Shown one piece after another: positions 43,612 through 51,369 of a stretch of 64,000 nucleotides of DNA. The stretch lies in the NCBI GenBank assembly GCA_021730905.1, contig JAKFYK010000008.1, positions 38,588-102,587 on the forward strand. Reading direction: 5' to 3'. How positions within the stretch are numbered: the first letter of the stretch is position 1; each line of letters opens with the position of its first letter. The position numbers and the translations under genes are program-made. The stretch is from Betaproteobacteria bacterium (GTDB lineage Bacteria > Pseudomonadota > Gammaproteobacteria > Burkholderiales > SG8-41). Under the pieces are notes generated by a model. It worked only from the letters and a program-made list of their open reading frames with translations, did no database searches and was not told the origin of the DNA.

Positions 43612-44568
43612 ATGAAACGCACACTGGTATTTTTGCTGTGCATGGCGCCGGTGCTGGCAGCAGCGCAGACGGCGGACAATTATCCCAACCGTCCGATACG
43701 CCTGATGGGGCAGGGTGTCGGCAGCACTGCCGACTACCTGTCGCGCTTTATCGGGCAGAAGCTCAACGAAAAATGGGGGCAGCCGGTGGTTGTCGACAGC
43801 CGCGCCGGCGCGGGCGGCACCATTTCTGCGGACCTGGTGGCGAAGGCCGCGCCCGATGGTTACAACCTGGTGATGGGGCACGCCGGGCCGATGGTGAGCG
43901 CGGTGTCGCTCTACAAAAGCATCCCGTACGATCCGATCAAGGATTTCGCGCCGATCACGCGCGTAACCACGGGCGTTACGGTGCTCGTAACCCATCTGTC
44001 CGTGCCGGTGTCGAATGTGAAAGAGCTGGTTGCTTACGCGAAAGGCAAGGATCTGTCTTTCGGTTCGGCGGGCAACGGCACCATCAGTCACCTGTCGGGC
44101 GCGCTGTTCAACCAGTTGGCGGGTGTCAAGCTCACACATATCCCGTACAAGAGCGCGGGCTTCGCACTGACAGCGCTGCTGTCGAACGAAGTGCCGGTGT
44201 CGTATCTGTCGCCGATTACCGCGCACACGCAACTCAAGGCGGGCCGCGTGAAGGCGCTGGCGGTATCGAGCCGCAACCGCTTTGCAGCCACGCCGGATAT
44301 CCCCAGTGCGACAGAGGCCGGACTCCCGGATTTCGAGGCGCTGTTGTGGTTTGGCCTGTTCACGACTGCGAACACACCGCGCCCAATTGTGATGAAAATC
44401 AACCAGGCGGTAGTCGAAATACTCAACAGCCCGGATGTCAAGGAGACGATTCTCAAGCAGGGCGCGGTCGTGGCGACAACCACGCCGGAAGAATTGAATG
44501 CGTTTGTGAAATCGGAACTCGCAAAATGGACGCCGATTATCAAGGCGGCGGGGATTAAGGCGGACTAA
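43612..44568 (+). CDS. Bug/TctC-family binding protein, second of a tandem pair
   Basis: 318 residues with a signal peptide (MKRTLVFLLCMAPVLAAAQT) and Bug motifs: IRLMGQGVGSTADYLSRFIG, VVVDSRAGAGGTISADLVAK, KSIPYDPIKDFAPITR, IPYKSAG. It has clearly diverged from the upstream copy, so the pair probably bind different ligands. The canonical PFxPGG segment is replaced by GQGVGSTAD, which may alter specificity. ACGGAGAC precedes the ATG. Confidence 0.9.
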   Translation: MKRTLVFLLCMAPVLAAAQTADNYPNRPIRLMGQGVGSTADYLSRFIGQKLNEKWGQPVVVDSRAGAGGTISADLVAKAAPDGYNLVMGHAGPMVSAVSLYKSIPYDPIKDFAPITRVTTGVTVLVTHLSVPVSNVKELVAYAKGKDLSFGSAGNGTISHLSGALFNQLAGVKLTHIPYKSAGFALTALLSNEVPVSYLSPITAHTQLKAGRVKALAVSSRNRFAATPDIPSATEAGLPDFEALLWFGLFTTANTPRPIVMKINQAVVEILNSPDVKETILKQGAVVATTTPEELNAFVKSELAKWTPIIKAAGIKAD

Positions 44569-44698
44569 GTGGAACGTACTTTGAGGGCCGGCATCGCTGC
44601 GGCAAGATGCAGATGATGGCGAGCGGCGCTTTGTATTTTGGCAAGGGGATGTAAAAGTTGCGGAATGGGTGTTCGCGGGGCTGAATGCGGTACATTCA

Positions 44699-44713
44699 TA
44701 AGCATTTGTTTTA
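44699..44713 (-). repeat. A/T-rich 15-bp element, near copy before the M24 gene
   Basis: The reverse complement matches the element at 13 of 15 positions (CAAATGCTTA core). It lies 15 bp before the ATG of the M24 gene, next to its TTGGAG ribosome site, and points away from it. Confidence 0.6.
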
Positions 44714-44728
44714 ATTGGAGAATTTGTA

Positions 44729-46087
44729 ATGGCGCGGAAATCAAAAAAAGTTGAACCGAAGAAGATCAAAGCGTCAAGTATCGACTCGAAACGCGGCGTG
44801 TCGTCGGCGCCTGATGGTCTGTACGATCCGGCGCATCCCGGACATCGCTGGGATCTGCCGCTGCAGGCGCCGGGACGCATGCAGGTCGATTTCGAGGAGC
44901 GCGTTGATTTTCGCCGGTTGCACAACTATCGCCTGGCGCGCACACGTAATGCACTGGCGCAATCCGATCTCGGCGCGCTGCTGGTGTTCGATCAGTACAA
45001 CATCCGCTATATTTCCAGCACGGTGATCGGCGAATGGGCGCGCGACAAGCTGACGCGCTGGTGTTTGCTCACCGGCAATGGCGAGCCGTGGGTGTGGGAT
45101 TTCGGCTCCGCCGCGCGCCATCACAAGATTTATGCACCGTGGCTGCCGAAGAATCATTGCCTTGCCGGCAACGTCGGCTTGCGTGGTGCGATCAATCCCA
45201 AAGTCGGGTTGTTCGAGGAAGCCGCGAAAGAAATTTACGACATCCTCAAAGCTGAAGGTGTCGCCGACATGCCGATCGGCATTGACGTGTGCGAACCGCT
45301 GTTTCTGTTCGCGCTGCAAAAGCTGGGGTTGAATGTTGTCGATGGCCAACAGGTAATGCTCGACGCGCGCGAGATCAAGAGCCACGATGAGATCACGCTG
45401 CTCAATATGGCAGCGGCGATGGGCGACGGCGTGTATCAGGATATTTTTGAGGCGCTCAAGCCCGGCGTGCGCGAAAGCGAAATCGTTGCGCTAGCGACCA
45501 AGCGCTTCTACGAGATGGGTTCGGACTGCGTGGAAGCGGTGAACGCCATTGCCGGCGAGCGCTGCAGCCCGCATCCGCATAACTTCACCGACCGGCTGAT
45601 CCGTCCGGGTGATCAGGCGTACTTTGATTTGATCCAGACTTACATGGGCTACAAGACCTGCTACTACCGCACGTTCACGGTGGGCAGCGCCACGCCGGCG
45701 CAGCATGATGCTTACAAAAAAGCGCGGCGCTGGATGGACGATGCGATTGCGATGCTGAAACCGGGCGTCTCGACTGAGAAAGTCGCGAAGGCATTCCCTA
45801 AATGCACGGAGATCGGCTTTGAGACCGAGATGTCGGCGTTCGGACTGAACTTCTGCCATGGCCTGGGCATGGGGCTGCATGAACGTCCGTTGATATCACG
45901 GCTGAATTCGTTCAAGGATCCGTACGAATTGAAAGCGGGCATGGTGTTCGCGGTGGAAACGTTCTGCCCGGCAAAAGATGGCGTGTCGGCGGCACGTATT
46001 GAAGAAGAAGTGGTGTTGACACCGAACGGGGCGAAGATCATCACGTTGTTCCCAGCGCAGGAATTGCCTATAGCCAATAAATACTAA
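44729..46087 (+). CDS. M24-fold protein related to DMSP lyase DddP / creatinase
   Basis: 452 residues. The N-terminal creatinase domain contains RLARTRNALAQSDLGALLVF and QYNIRYISSTV, a pattern I associate with DddP-type proteins. The C-terminal pita-bread domain keeps four M24 metal ligands: Asp in AYFDLI, His in FCHGLGMG, Glu in FAVETF and Glu in RIEEEVV. The second Asp of the M24 set is replaced by Cys (YKTCYYRTF). It may therefore be a noncanonical hydrolase, decarboxylase or lyase. It is the first gene of a run leading into E1/E2 genes. TTGGAGAA precedes the ATG. Confidence 0.75.
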   Translation: MARKSKKVEPKKIKASSIDSKRGVSSAPDGLYDPAHPGHRWDLPLQAPGRMQVDFEERVDFRRLHNYRLARTRNALAQSDLGALLVFDQYNIRYISSTVIGEWARDKLTRWCLLTGNGEPWVWDFGSAARHHKIYAPWLPKNHCLAGNVGLRGAINPKVGLFEEAAKEIYDILKAEGVADMPIGIDVCEPLFLFALQKLGLNVVDGQQVMLDAREIKSHDEITLLNMAAAMGDGVYQDIFEALKPGVRESEIVALATKRFYEMGSDCVEAVNAIAGERCSPHPHNFTDRLIRPGDQAYFDLIQTYMGYKTCYYRTFTVGSATPAQHDAYKKARRWMDDAIAMLKPGVSTEKVAKAFPKCTEIGFETEMSAFGLNFCHGLGMGLHERPLISRLNSFKDPYELKAGMVFAVETFCPAKDGVSAARIEEEVVLTPNGAKIITLFPAQELPIANKY

Positions 46088-46090
46088 CTG

Positions 46091-46161
46091 CGTGAGGCGT
46101 TAGGCGTGAGGCGCAAAAGCATCCTGGTGTTACGCCTCACTCCTCACGCTTCACGCCTCAC
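46091..46161. repeat. GTGAGGCG-type inverted repeat before the E1-alpha gene
   Basis: CGTGAGGCGTTAGGCGTGAG and three more bases (46091-46113) is mirrored by the CGCCTCACTCCTCACGCTTC arm and its continuation (46132-46161). The two arms can form a long imperfect hairpin. Each arm is itself a run of GTGAGGC-like units. It occupies most of the gap between the M24 gene and the E1-alpha gene. Confidence 0.6.
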
Positions 46162-46173
46162 GAATAACCGAAT

Positions 46174-47175
46174 ATGGATACAACCAAAACAATGACCCTG
46201 GGCCACGACATTCGCCTCGAGCTGTATAAGATGCAGCTCGATCTGCGCTACTGCGAAAAGCGCGCCTACGATCTGTTTTTGCAGAACCTGATCAAAGGCA
46301 CCAGTCATTTGTCGCTGGGGCAGGAGGCGATTGCCGCGGGCTTTGGCGTGGCGATGCGTCCCGACGACTGGACGTTCTGCACCTATCGCGGTCATGCGCA
46401 CACGCTGGCGCGCGGCGCATCGATGGCGGGCGTGCTGGGCGAATTGATGGGACGGCAGTGCGGCTTGCTGGGCGGCAAGGGCGGCTCGATGCATTTGACC
46501 GAAGTGACCAAGGGCGCGATGGGGTCATACGCGATCATCGGTGCGCATCTGCCGGTGGCGGCGGGCGCGGCGTGGAGCGCGCAGTATCGCGGCACCGAGC
46601 AAGTCGCGGTGTGTTTCTTCGGTGACGGCACCACCAACATTGGCGCGTTTCACGAGGCGCTGAATTTCTCGGTAATCTGGAAGCTGCCGGTGATTTTTGT
46701 GTGCGAGAACAATCTGTACATGGAATACACGCCGATCAGCAGCGTGACGGCGGTCGAGCATCCGGCGGCGGATCGTGCCAGTGCGTATAACCTGGAAAAA
46801 ATCGTGGTCGACGGCAACGATGCCGACGAGGTGTATCGCACGGCAGTGAAGTACATGGAGCGCGCGCGCAAGGGCGGCGGGCCGGCGTTGATCGAATGCA
46901 TGACCTACCGCCACAGCGGGCATTCGCGCGCCGACCCCGGTAAATATCGTCCCGAAGGTGAACTCGATCGCTGGCTGGAGCGCGATCCGATCAAGATTTA
47001 TCGCGAGCGTTTGCTGGGGCTTGGCATTGTTGAGGCAACGTTAGCCGACATCGAAGGCGAATCCATGCGCAAGGTGGATGAGGCCACCGAGGCGGCGAAG
47101 GTGTCGCCCGTGCCGACACTGGATGCAATCGATAAAAATGTGTGGGCGGACGGGAGCACAGCATGGCGGAACTAA
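46174..47175 (+). CDS. 2-oxoacid dehydrogenase E1-alpha (acetoin/pyruvate type)
   Basis: Thiamin-diphosphate-dependent decarboxylase half-subunit. 333 residues. The ThDP motif starts at Gly150 (GDGTTNIGAFHEALNF) and ends in the CENN segment. Other typical parts are THLSLGQEAIAAGFGVAMR-like sequence, TYRGHAHTLARG and YRHSGHSRADPGKYR. The length and sequence fit acetoin dehydrogenase AcoA or the small pyruvate E1-alpha. The next gene overlaps by 13 bp in another frame, so E1-alpha and E1-beta are coexpressed. The acceptor 2-oxoacid cannot be told from sequence. Confidence 0.92.
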   Translation: MDTTKTMTLGHDIRLELYKMQLDLRYCEKRAYDLFLQNLIKGTSHLSLGQEAIAAGFGVAMRPDDWTFCTYRGHAHTLARGASMAGVLGELMGRQCGLLGGKGGSMHLTEVTKGAMGSYAIIGAHLPVAAGAAWSAQYRGTEQVAVCFFGDGTTNIGAFHEALNFSVIWKLPVIFVCENNLYMEYTPISSVTAVEHPAADRASAYNLEKIVVDGNDADEVYRTAVKYMERARKGGGPALIECMTYRHSGHSRADPGKYRPEGELDRWLERDPIKIYRERLLGLGIVEATLADIEGESMRKVDEATEAAKVSPVPTLDAIDKNVWADGSTAWRN

Positions 47176-48140
47176 CCTATCGCGACGCGGTGGCCGCGGG
47201 CATCGCGCAGGAAATGCGGCGCGACGAAAACGTGGTGTTTTTGGGTGAGGACATCGGCGCGGCGGGCGGCGTGTTCAAGGCGACGGTCGGGCTATTCGAG
47301 GAATTCGGCCCGCGGCGCGTGCGCGACACGCCGATTTCGGAGCAGGCGATTCTGGGCGCGGCGATGGGCGCCGCAATGACCGGCCTGAAACCCATAGCTG
47401 AAATCATGTTTTCGGATTTTCTCGCCGTGTGCTGGGATCTGGTGGCCAATGAAATCGCCAAGACGCGCTACATGACCGACGGCCAGATCACGCTGCCGCT
47501 GGTGATACGCACCGCCAATGGCGCCGGTTCACGCTTTGGCGCGCAGCATTCGCAGGCGGTGGAAAACTGGGCAATGGCGATTCCCGGTATCAAGGTGATA
47601 GCACCCGCGTTCCCTGCCGATGTGAAAGGCCTGCTTGCGGCGGCGATACGCGACCCCGATCCGGTGCTGTTCTTCGAGCAGAAATCGCTGTATCCGTTCA
47701 AAGGTGAAGTCCCGGACGGCGAGCATATCGAACCGATCGGTAAAGCGAAGGTTTTGCGGCAAGGCAAGGACTGCACGATAGTTGCACTGGCGCTGATGGT
47801 GCATCGCGCGCTGGCGGCTGCCGAAATCCTGGAACGCGATCATGGCATTTCCTGCACCGTGGTGGATGTGCGCTCACTGGTGCCGCTGGATACGCAAACG
47901 ATTTTGGCGGAAGTGGCGAAAACCGGACGGCTGGTCACGATAGAAGAAAATCCGCGACTGTGCGGCTGGGGCGCAGAGATTGCGTCTATCGTTGCCGATG
48001 AAATTTTCTGGGATCTCGATGGCCCGATCATTCGCATCACCACGCCGCATATTCCGCTGCCGTCGGCGGATTTGCTGGAAGACAACACGATTCCTTCGGT
48101 TGAACGCGTAGTGCGCGAGATACGGGAAAAAATTGATTAG
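47163..48140 (+). CDS. 2-oxoacid dehydrogenase E1-beta (acetoin/pyruvate type)
   Basis: Partner of E1-alpha. 325 residues from ATG 47163, with the alternative start at 47142 lying inside E1-alpha. Conserved parts are FLGEDIGAAGGVFKATVGL, RVRDTPISEQAILGAAMG, the FSDFLAVCWDLVANEIAK region and TANGAGSRFGAQHSQ, with the C-terminal transketolase domain carrying VVDVRSLVPLDTQTI. Its ATG overlaps the 3' end of E1-alpha. It lies 11 bp from the amidohydrolase gene. Confidence 0.93.
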   Translation: MAELTYRDAVAAGIAQEMRRDENVVFLGEDIGAAGGVFKATVGLFEEFGPRRVRDTPISEQAILGAAMGAAMTGLKPIAEIMFSDFLAVCWDLVANEIAKTRYMTDGQITLPLVIRTANGAGSRFGAQHSQAVENWAMAIPGIKVIAPAFPADVKGLLAAAIRDPDPVLFFEQKSLYPFKGEVPDGEHIEPIGKAKVLRQGKDCTIVALALMVHRALAAAEILERDHGISCTVVDVRSLVPLDTQTILAEVAKTGRLVTIEENPRLCGWGAEIASIVADEIFWDLDGPIIRITTPHIPLPSADLLEDNTIPSVERVVREIREKID

Positions 48141-48151
48141 AGGAATGTATT

Positions 48152-49792
48152 GTGGCGATATTACGTATCTATTGGTTTTTATTGATATTTTTATCTTTCG
48201 GCGCGCATGCCGTAGATACCATGCTGGTCAACGGCAAGATCGTCACGGTCGATGATCGCTTTACGATCGTGCAGGCGCTGGCCATCAAGCATCAGCGCGT
48301 GGTTGCCACCGGCAGCACGGCCGATATACGCAAGCTGGCCGACAGCGGCACCCGGGTGATTGATCTCAGGGGCCGCACGGTGATTCCCGGCCTCATCGAC
48401 AATCACTCGCACTGGATACGCGCGGCCGAGCATGATGAGTTGCGCTTTGACGGTGTGACTTCACGAGCGCAAGCGCTGCAAATGGTGATGACGCGGGCGC
48501 GATCCGCCAGACCCGGCGAATGGGTTGCTGTGCTCGGCGGCTGGTCGGAAGAACAATTCACCGATGATCCGCGCGGCTTTCCACTGGCCGAACTCGACAA
48601 AATCGCGCCGGATACGCCGGTAGCGCTGCAATCGATTTACCGGCATACCTTCCTTAACACCGCGGGCTTGCGGGCCGCGAAGATCGACGAGAACACGCCC
48701 AATCCACCCGGCGGCACGGTGGAAAAGGACGCCAATGGCAAATTGACCGGTGTGGTGCGCGGCGCGGGTGGTGTTGCGTTTGTCGCCGCGAAGATTCCCA
48801 AGCTCCACGACGAGGCGCGCATGGCCAATGCGCGCAAGCTGGTCACCTATCTCAATGCCATGGGTCTTACGGCCTGGGGTGATGCGGGCGGGCGCGGCAT
48901 GACGGCGGGGCACTATGAGCCTTACCGTCAGCTTGCCGAAAAAGGCGAGCTCAATGTGCGCGTGTTCTGGACCACCATACGCCAGCCGGCAACGCCGGAG
49001 CAGGTGGACAAAGTGCTGGCGGAAATTCCCGCACTGAAACCGTTCCAGGGTAACGATTACTTCGATCACATCGGCTGGGGCGAATCGGTTTATTCGCCGA
49101 TCACCACGCAGTTGCTGCGCGTGCAAAAAGAAGTGAAACCCGACGGCATCGTGCAGATGCTGCGCATCGCGGGCGCGCTGGCGCAGCGCGGTGTCTACCT
49201 CAATTCGCATGTCGAGATGAACGGCCCCATCGAGCAGTTTCTTACAGCCTATGAGGACCTGAACAAGACCGCGCCGATCAAGGGTTTGCGCTGGTCGTTT
49301 TCCCATCTGGATCAGATTGACGAGCAGCAACTGCAGCGCATGAAGCGCCTCGGCATGACGGCGCAAATTCATAGCCGCCCGTTGATACAGGGTGTGCTGA
49401 TGCACAAGGCGCACGGCGACGCGGCGTGGGATATGCCGCCGTTCCGCCGTGTGCAGGATAGCGGCATCGTGTGGGGCCTGGGTTCCGATGCCACGGCGGT
49501 GACGACCTCCAATCCGTTTTACACGCTGGGCTTTGCGGTCACCGGCAAGATGGTCGGCGGCCACCATGTCAATCGCCAGAGCATCACGCGCGAAGCGGCG
49601 CTAATCGCGCACACGCGCAGCAATGCCTTCATTCTGTTTCAGGAGGCGAATCTGGGTTCGCTGCAAAACGGAAAATATGCCGATTTGCTGGTGCTGGATC
49701 GTGATTACCTGAGCGTGCCGGCGGACGCGATCAAGGAATTGAAGCCGGTGATGACGATGGTGGGCGGGAAGATCGTTTACGAAGCCAAGTAG
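48152..49792 (+). CDS. Secreted amidohydrolase of the YtcJ type
   Basis: 546 residues of the amidohydrolase-3 family. It starts with a hydrophobic signal (MAILRIYWFLLIFLSFGAHA), so it should be exported. Metal-site segments are PGLIDNHSHWIRAAEH, near the N-terminus, and GLGSDATAVTTSNPF, with a carboxyl ligand, near the C-terminus. GTG at 48152 starts the frame. It sits between E1-beta and E2, an unusual interruption of a dehydrogenase operon, which links hydrolysis of an amide or ester outside the cytosol with the dehydrogenase step. The substrate is unknown. Confidence 0.85.
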   Translation: MAILRIYWFLLIFLSFGAHAVDTMLVNGKIVTVDDRFTIVQALAIKHQRVVATGSTADIRKLADSGTRVIDLRGRTVIPGLIDNHSHWIRAAEHDELRFDGVTSRAQALQMVMTRARSARPGEWVAVLGGWSEEQFTDDPRGFPLAELDKIAPDTPVALQSIYRHTFLNTAGLRAAKIDENTPNPPGGTVEKDANGKLTGVVRGAGGVAFVAAKIPKLHDEARMANARKLVTYLNAMGLTAWGDAGGRGMTAGHYEPYRQLAEKGELNVRVFWTTIRQPATPEQVDKVLAEIPALKPFQGNDYFDHIGWGESVYSPITTQLLRVQKEVKPDGIVQMLRIAGALAQRGVYLNSHVEMNGPIEQFLTAYEDLNKTAPIKGLRWSFSHLDQIDEQQLQRMKRLGMTAQIHSRPLIQGVLMHKAHGDAAWDMPPFRRVQDSGIVWGLGSDATAVTTSNPFYTLGFAVTGKMVGGHHVNRQSITREAALIAHTRSNAFILFQEANLGSLQNGKYADLLVLDRDYLSVPADAIKELKPVMTMVGGKIVYEAK

Positions 49793-49825
49793 CAAGAATC
49801 ACGTAGTCAATCAGGAGAGCAGTGG

Positions 49826-51061
49826 ATGGATGTCATCATGCCGCAACTCGGTGAGACCGTTGCCGAGGGCACAGTCGTTAAATGGTACAAAAAGGCCGGT
49901 GATAGCGTGAAGGCCGACGAGACGCTGTTTGACGTCGAGACCGACAAGGTCAGCACCGAAATTCCATCGCCGGTGGCGGGTATTGTTGACGAGATACTAG
50001 TGGGTGAAGGCGTTACCGCAAAAGTCGGTACCCGGCTTGCGGTGATACGCGTCAGCGGCAGTGCACCTGCGGCGAAGCCGGTTGGTGCCGCCTCTGTGGC
50101 GTCCGCGATCGCACCTGTCGGCGTTGCGCTCGCGCGCGGCGCATCCACGCAGCCGCTGCGCGCGGGCGCCGGGGAACGGCTGTCGCCCGTGGTGCGCAGG
50201 CTGGTGGCGGAACACAATCTCGATGTTGCACAAATAGCCGGCACGGGCCGGGATGGGCGCATCACGCGCGAGGATGTCACCGCGTTCGTTGCGAGCGCGG
50301 GCGCGACGATTTCAGCGGCGATTGCCCCGGCAGCACAACCTGCCACCGGTTCCTCGCAGTTGCCGCTGAACGCCGTGCGCAAGCGTGTCGCCGAGAACAT
50401 GGCGAAATCATGGACCACCGCGCCGCATGTGCTGCAGGTAGTTGAGGCCGATTTTCAGCGCATCGACCAGGCGCGGCGTTCAGCGCGCGAGGCGTGGAAG
50501 CAACGCGAAGGTTTTTCGCTGACGTATCTGCCGTTTATCGTGCGCGCCGTGTCGATGGCGCTGGGCAAGTTTCCCAGGCTGAACGCCACATTCAACGGCG
50601 ACAGCATCACGTTGATGAAGCGCATCAACATTGGCATTGCCGTGGATCTCAATTTCGACGGTCTGATGGTGCCCGTGGTGAAGGACGTTTCGGACAAATC
50701 GCTGCCGCAAATCGCGCGTGAAATTAACGATCTGGCGCAGCGCGCGCGCGCGGGCAGGCTGAAGCCCGATGAACTGACTGAAGGCACGTACACCCTTTCC
50801 AACAACGGTGCCTTCGGCACCGTGATTACCGCGCCCATCATCAACGTGCCGCAGGTCGCGGTGCTGTCCACCGACAGCGTGCGCAAGAAGCCGGTGGTGA
50901 TCGAATCGCCTGAGGGCGACAGCATTGCGATTCGCCCGGTCGGCGTACTGGCGCAAAGTTTCGATCATCGTGCGGTGGATGGCGCTTACTCCGGAGCATT
51001 TTTGAGCGAAGTAAAGACCATTATCGAAACGCGGCAGTGGGCGCAGGATTTGCAGACATAG
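49826..51061 (+). CDS. 2-oxoacid dehydrogenase E2 (dihydrolipoamide acyltransferase)
   Basis: 411 residues. The lipoyl domain at 1-80 has the lipoyl lysine Lys41 in FDVETDKVSTEI. A linker leads to a peripheral-subunit-binding domain at about 128-165 (RLSPVVRRLVAEHNLDVAQI). The catalytic domain has the family motif with His381 and Asp385 in SFDHRAVDGAY. It accepts the acyl group from E1 onto lipoamide and passes it to CoA. No dihydrolipoamide dehydrogenase (E3) gene is in the window, so the complex must borrow one. GGAGAG precedes the ATG. Confidence 0.93.
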   Translation: MDVIMPQLGETVAEGTVVKWYKKAGDSVKADETLFDVETDKVSTEIPSPVAGIVDEILVGEGVTAKVGTRLAVIRVSGSAPAAKPVGAASVASAIAPVGVALARGASTQPLRAGAGERLSPVVRRLVAEHNLDVAQIAGTGRDGRITREDVTAFVASAGATISAAIAPAAQPATGSSQLPLNAVRKRVAENMAKSWTTAPHVLQVVEADFQRIDQARRSAREAWKQREGFSLTYLPFIVRAVSMALGKFPRLNATFNGDSITLMKRINIGIAVDLNFDGLMVPVVKDVSDKSLPQIAREINDLAQRARAGRLKPDELTEGTYTLSNNGAFGTVITAPIINVPQVAVLSTDSVRKKPVVIESPEGDSIAIRPVGVLAQSFDHRAVDGAYSGAFLSEVKTIIETRQWAQDLQT

Positions 51062-51094
51062 GGGTGCGCCGGGCGTCTTTCAAACTCACATCTG

Positions 51095-51265
51095 CTAGCG
51101 GTGGCCATGCAGGTGTTGCTGTAGCAGTTCACCATTACGTTGACTTTGCGGCTTAGCCTGCGGCGCCGCGACCGTGTGTGCGTCCGGCGCAGGGCCATTG
51201 GAAAGATGGTAAAAAAATTCCAGTGCCGCCAAGCCTATCAGGAAGAGGATCAATAAATATTTCAT
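51095..51265 (-). CDS. 56-residue membrane-anchored small protein
   Basis: ATG 51265 to TAG 51095 encodes 56 residues. The start MKYLLILFLIGLAALEFFYH is a hydrophobic helix or uncleaved signal, followed by a Pro/Ala/Gln/His-rich tail ending HLHGHR. The helix boundary and charged tail look like a genuine small inner-membrane protein. No good Shine-Dalgarno is visible. It lies on the opposite strand between E2 and the MFS gene. No family recognised. Confidence 0.5.
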   Translation of the reverse strand: MKYLLILFLIGLAALEFFYHLSNGPAPDAHTVAAPQAKPQSQRNGELLQQHLHGHR

Positions 51266-51310
51266 TTACTGGATACAGAGCGACTTGTGACGTCCGGATT
51301 ATGTCACTTT

Positions 51311-51334
51311 ATTTGAGTGTTAATTTGAGTGTTA
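51311..51334. repeat. Tandem 12-bp repeat upstream of the MFS gene
   Basis: ATTTGAGTGTTA occurs twice in direct tandem (51311-51322 and 51323-51334), followed by an A/T-rich TATAAAAT at 51344-51351. This looks like a regulator binding site close to a promoter for the MFS gene at 51370. Confidence 0.45.
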
Positions 51335-51369
51335 CTATCCAAATATAAAATCAAAACGGCGCTTGGCTG

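Noticed and set aside
48461..49567. 368-codon antisense frame inside the amidohydrolase gene
   Set aside because: No domain, no ribosome site, and the sense gene is well conserved in pattern. Similar mirrors occur in other genes here.
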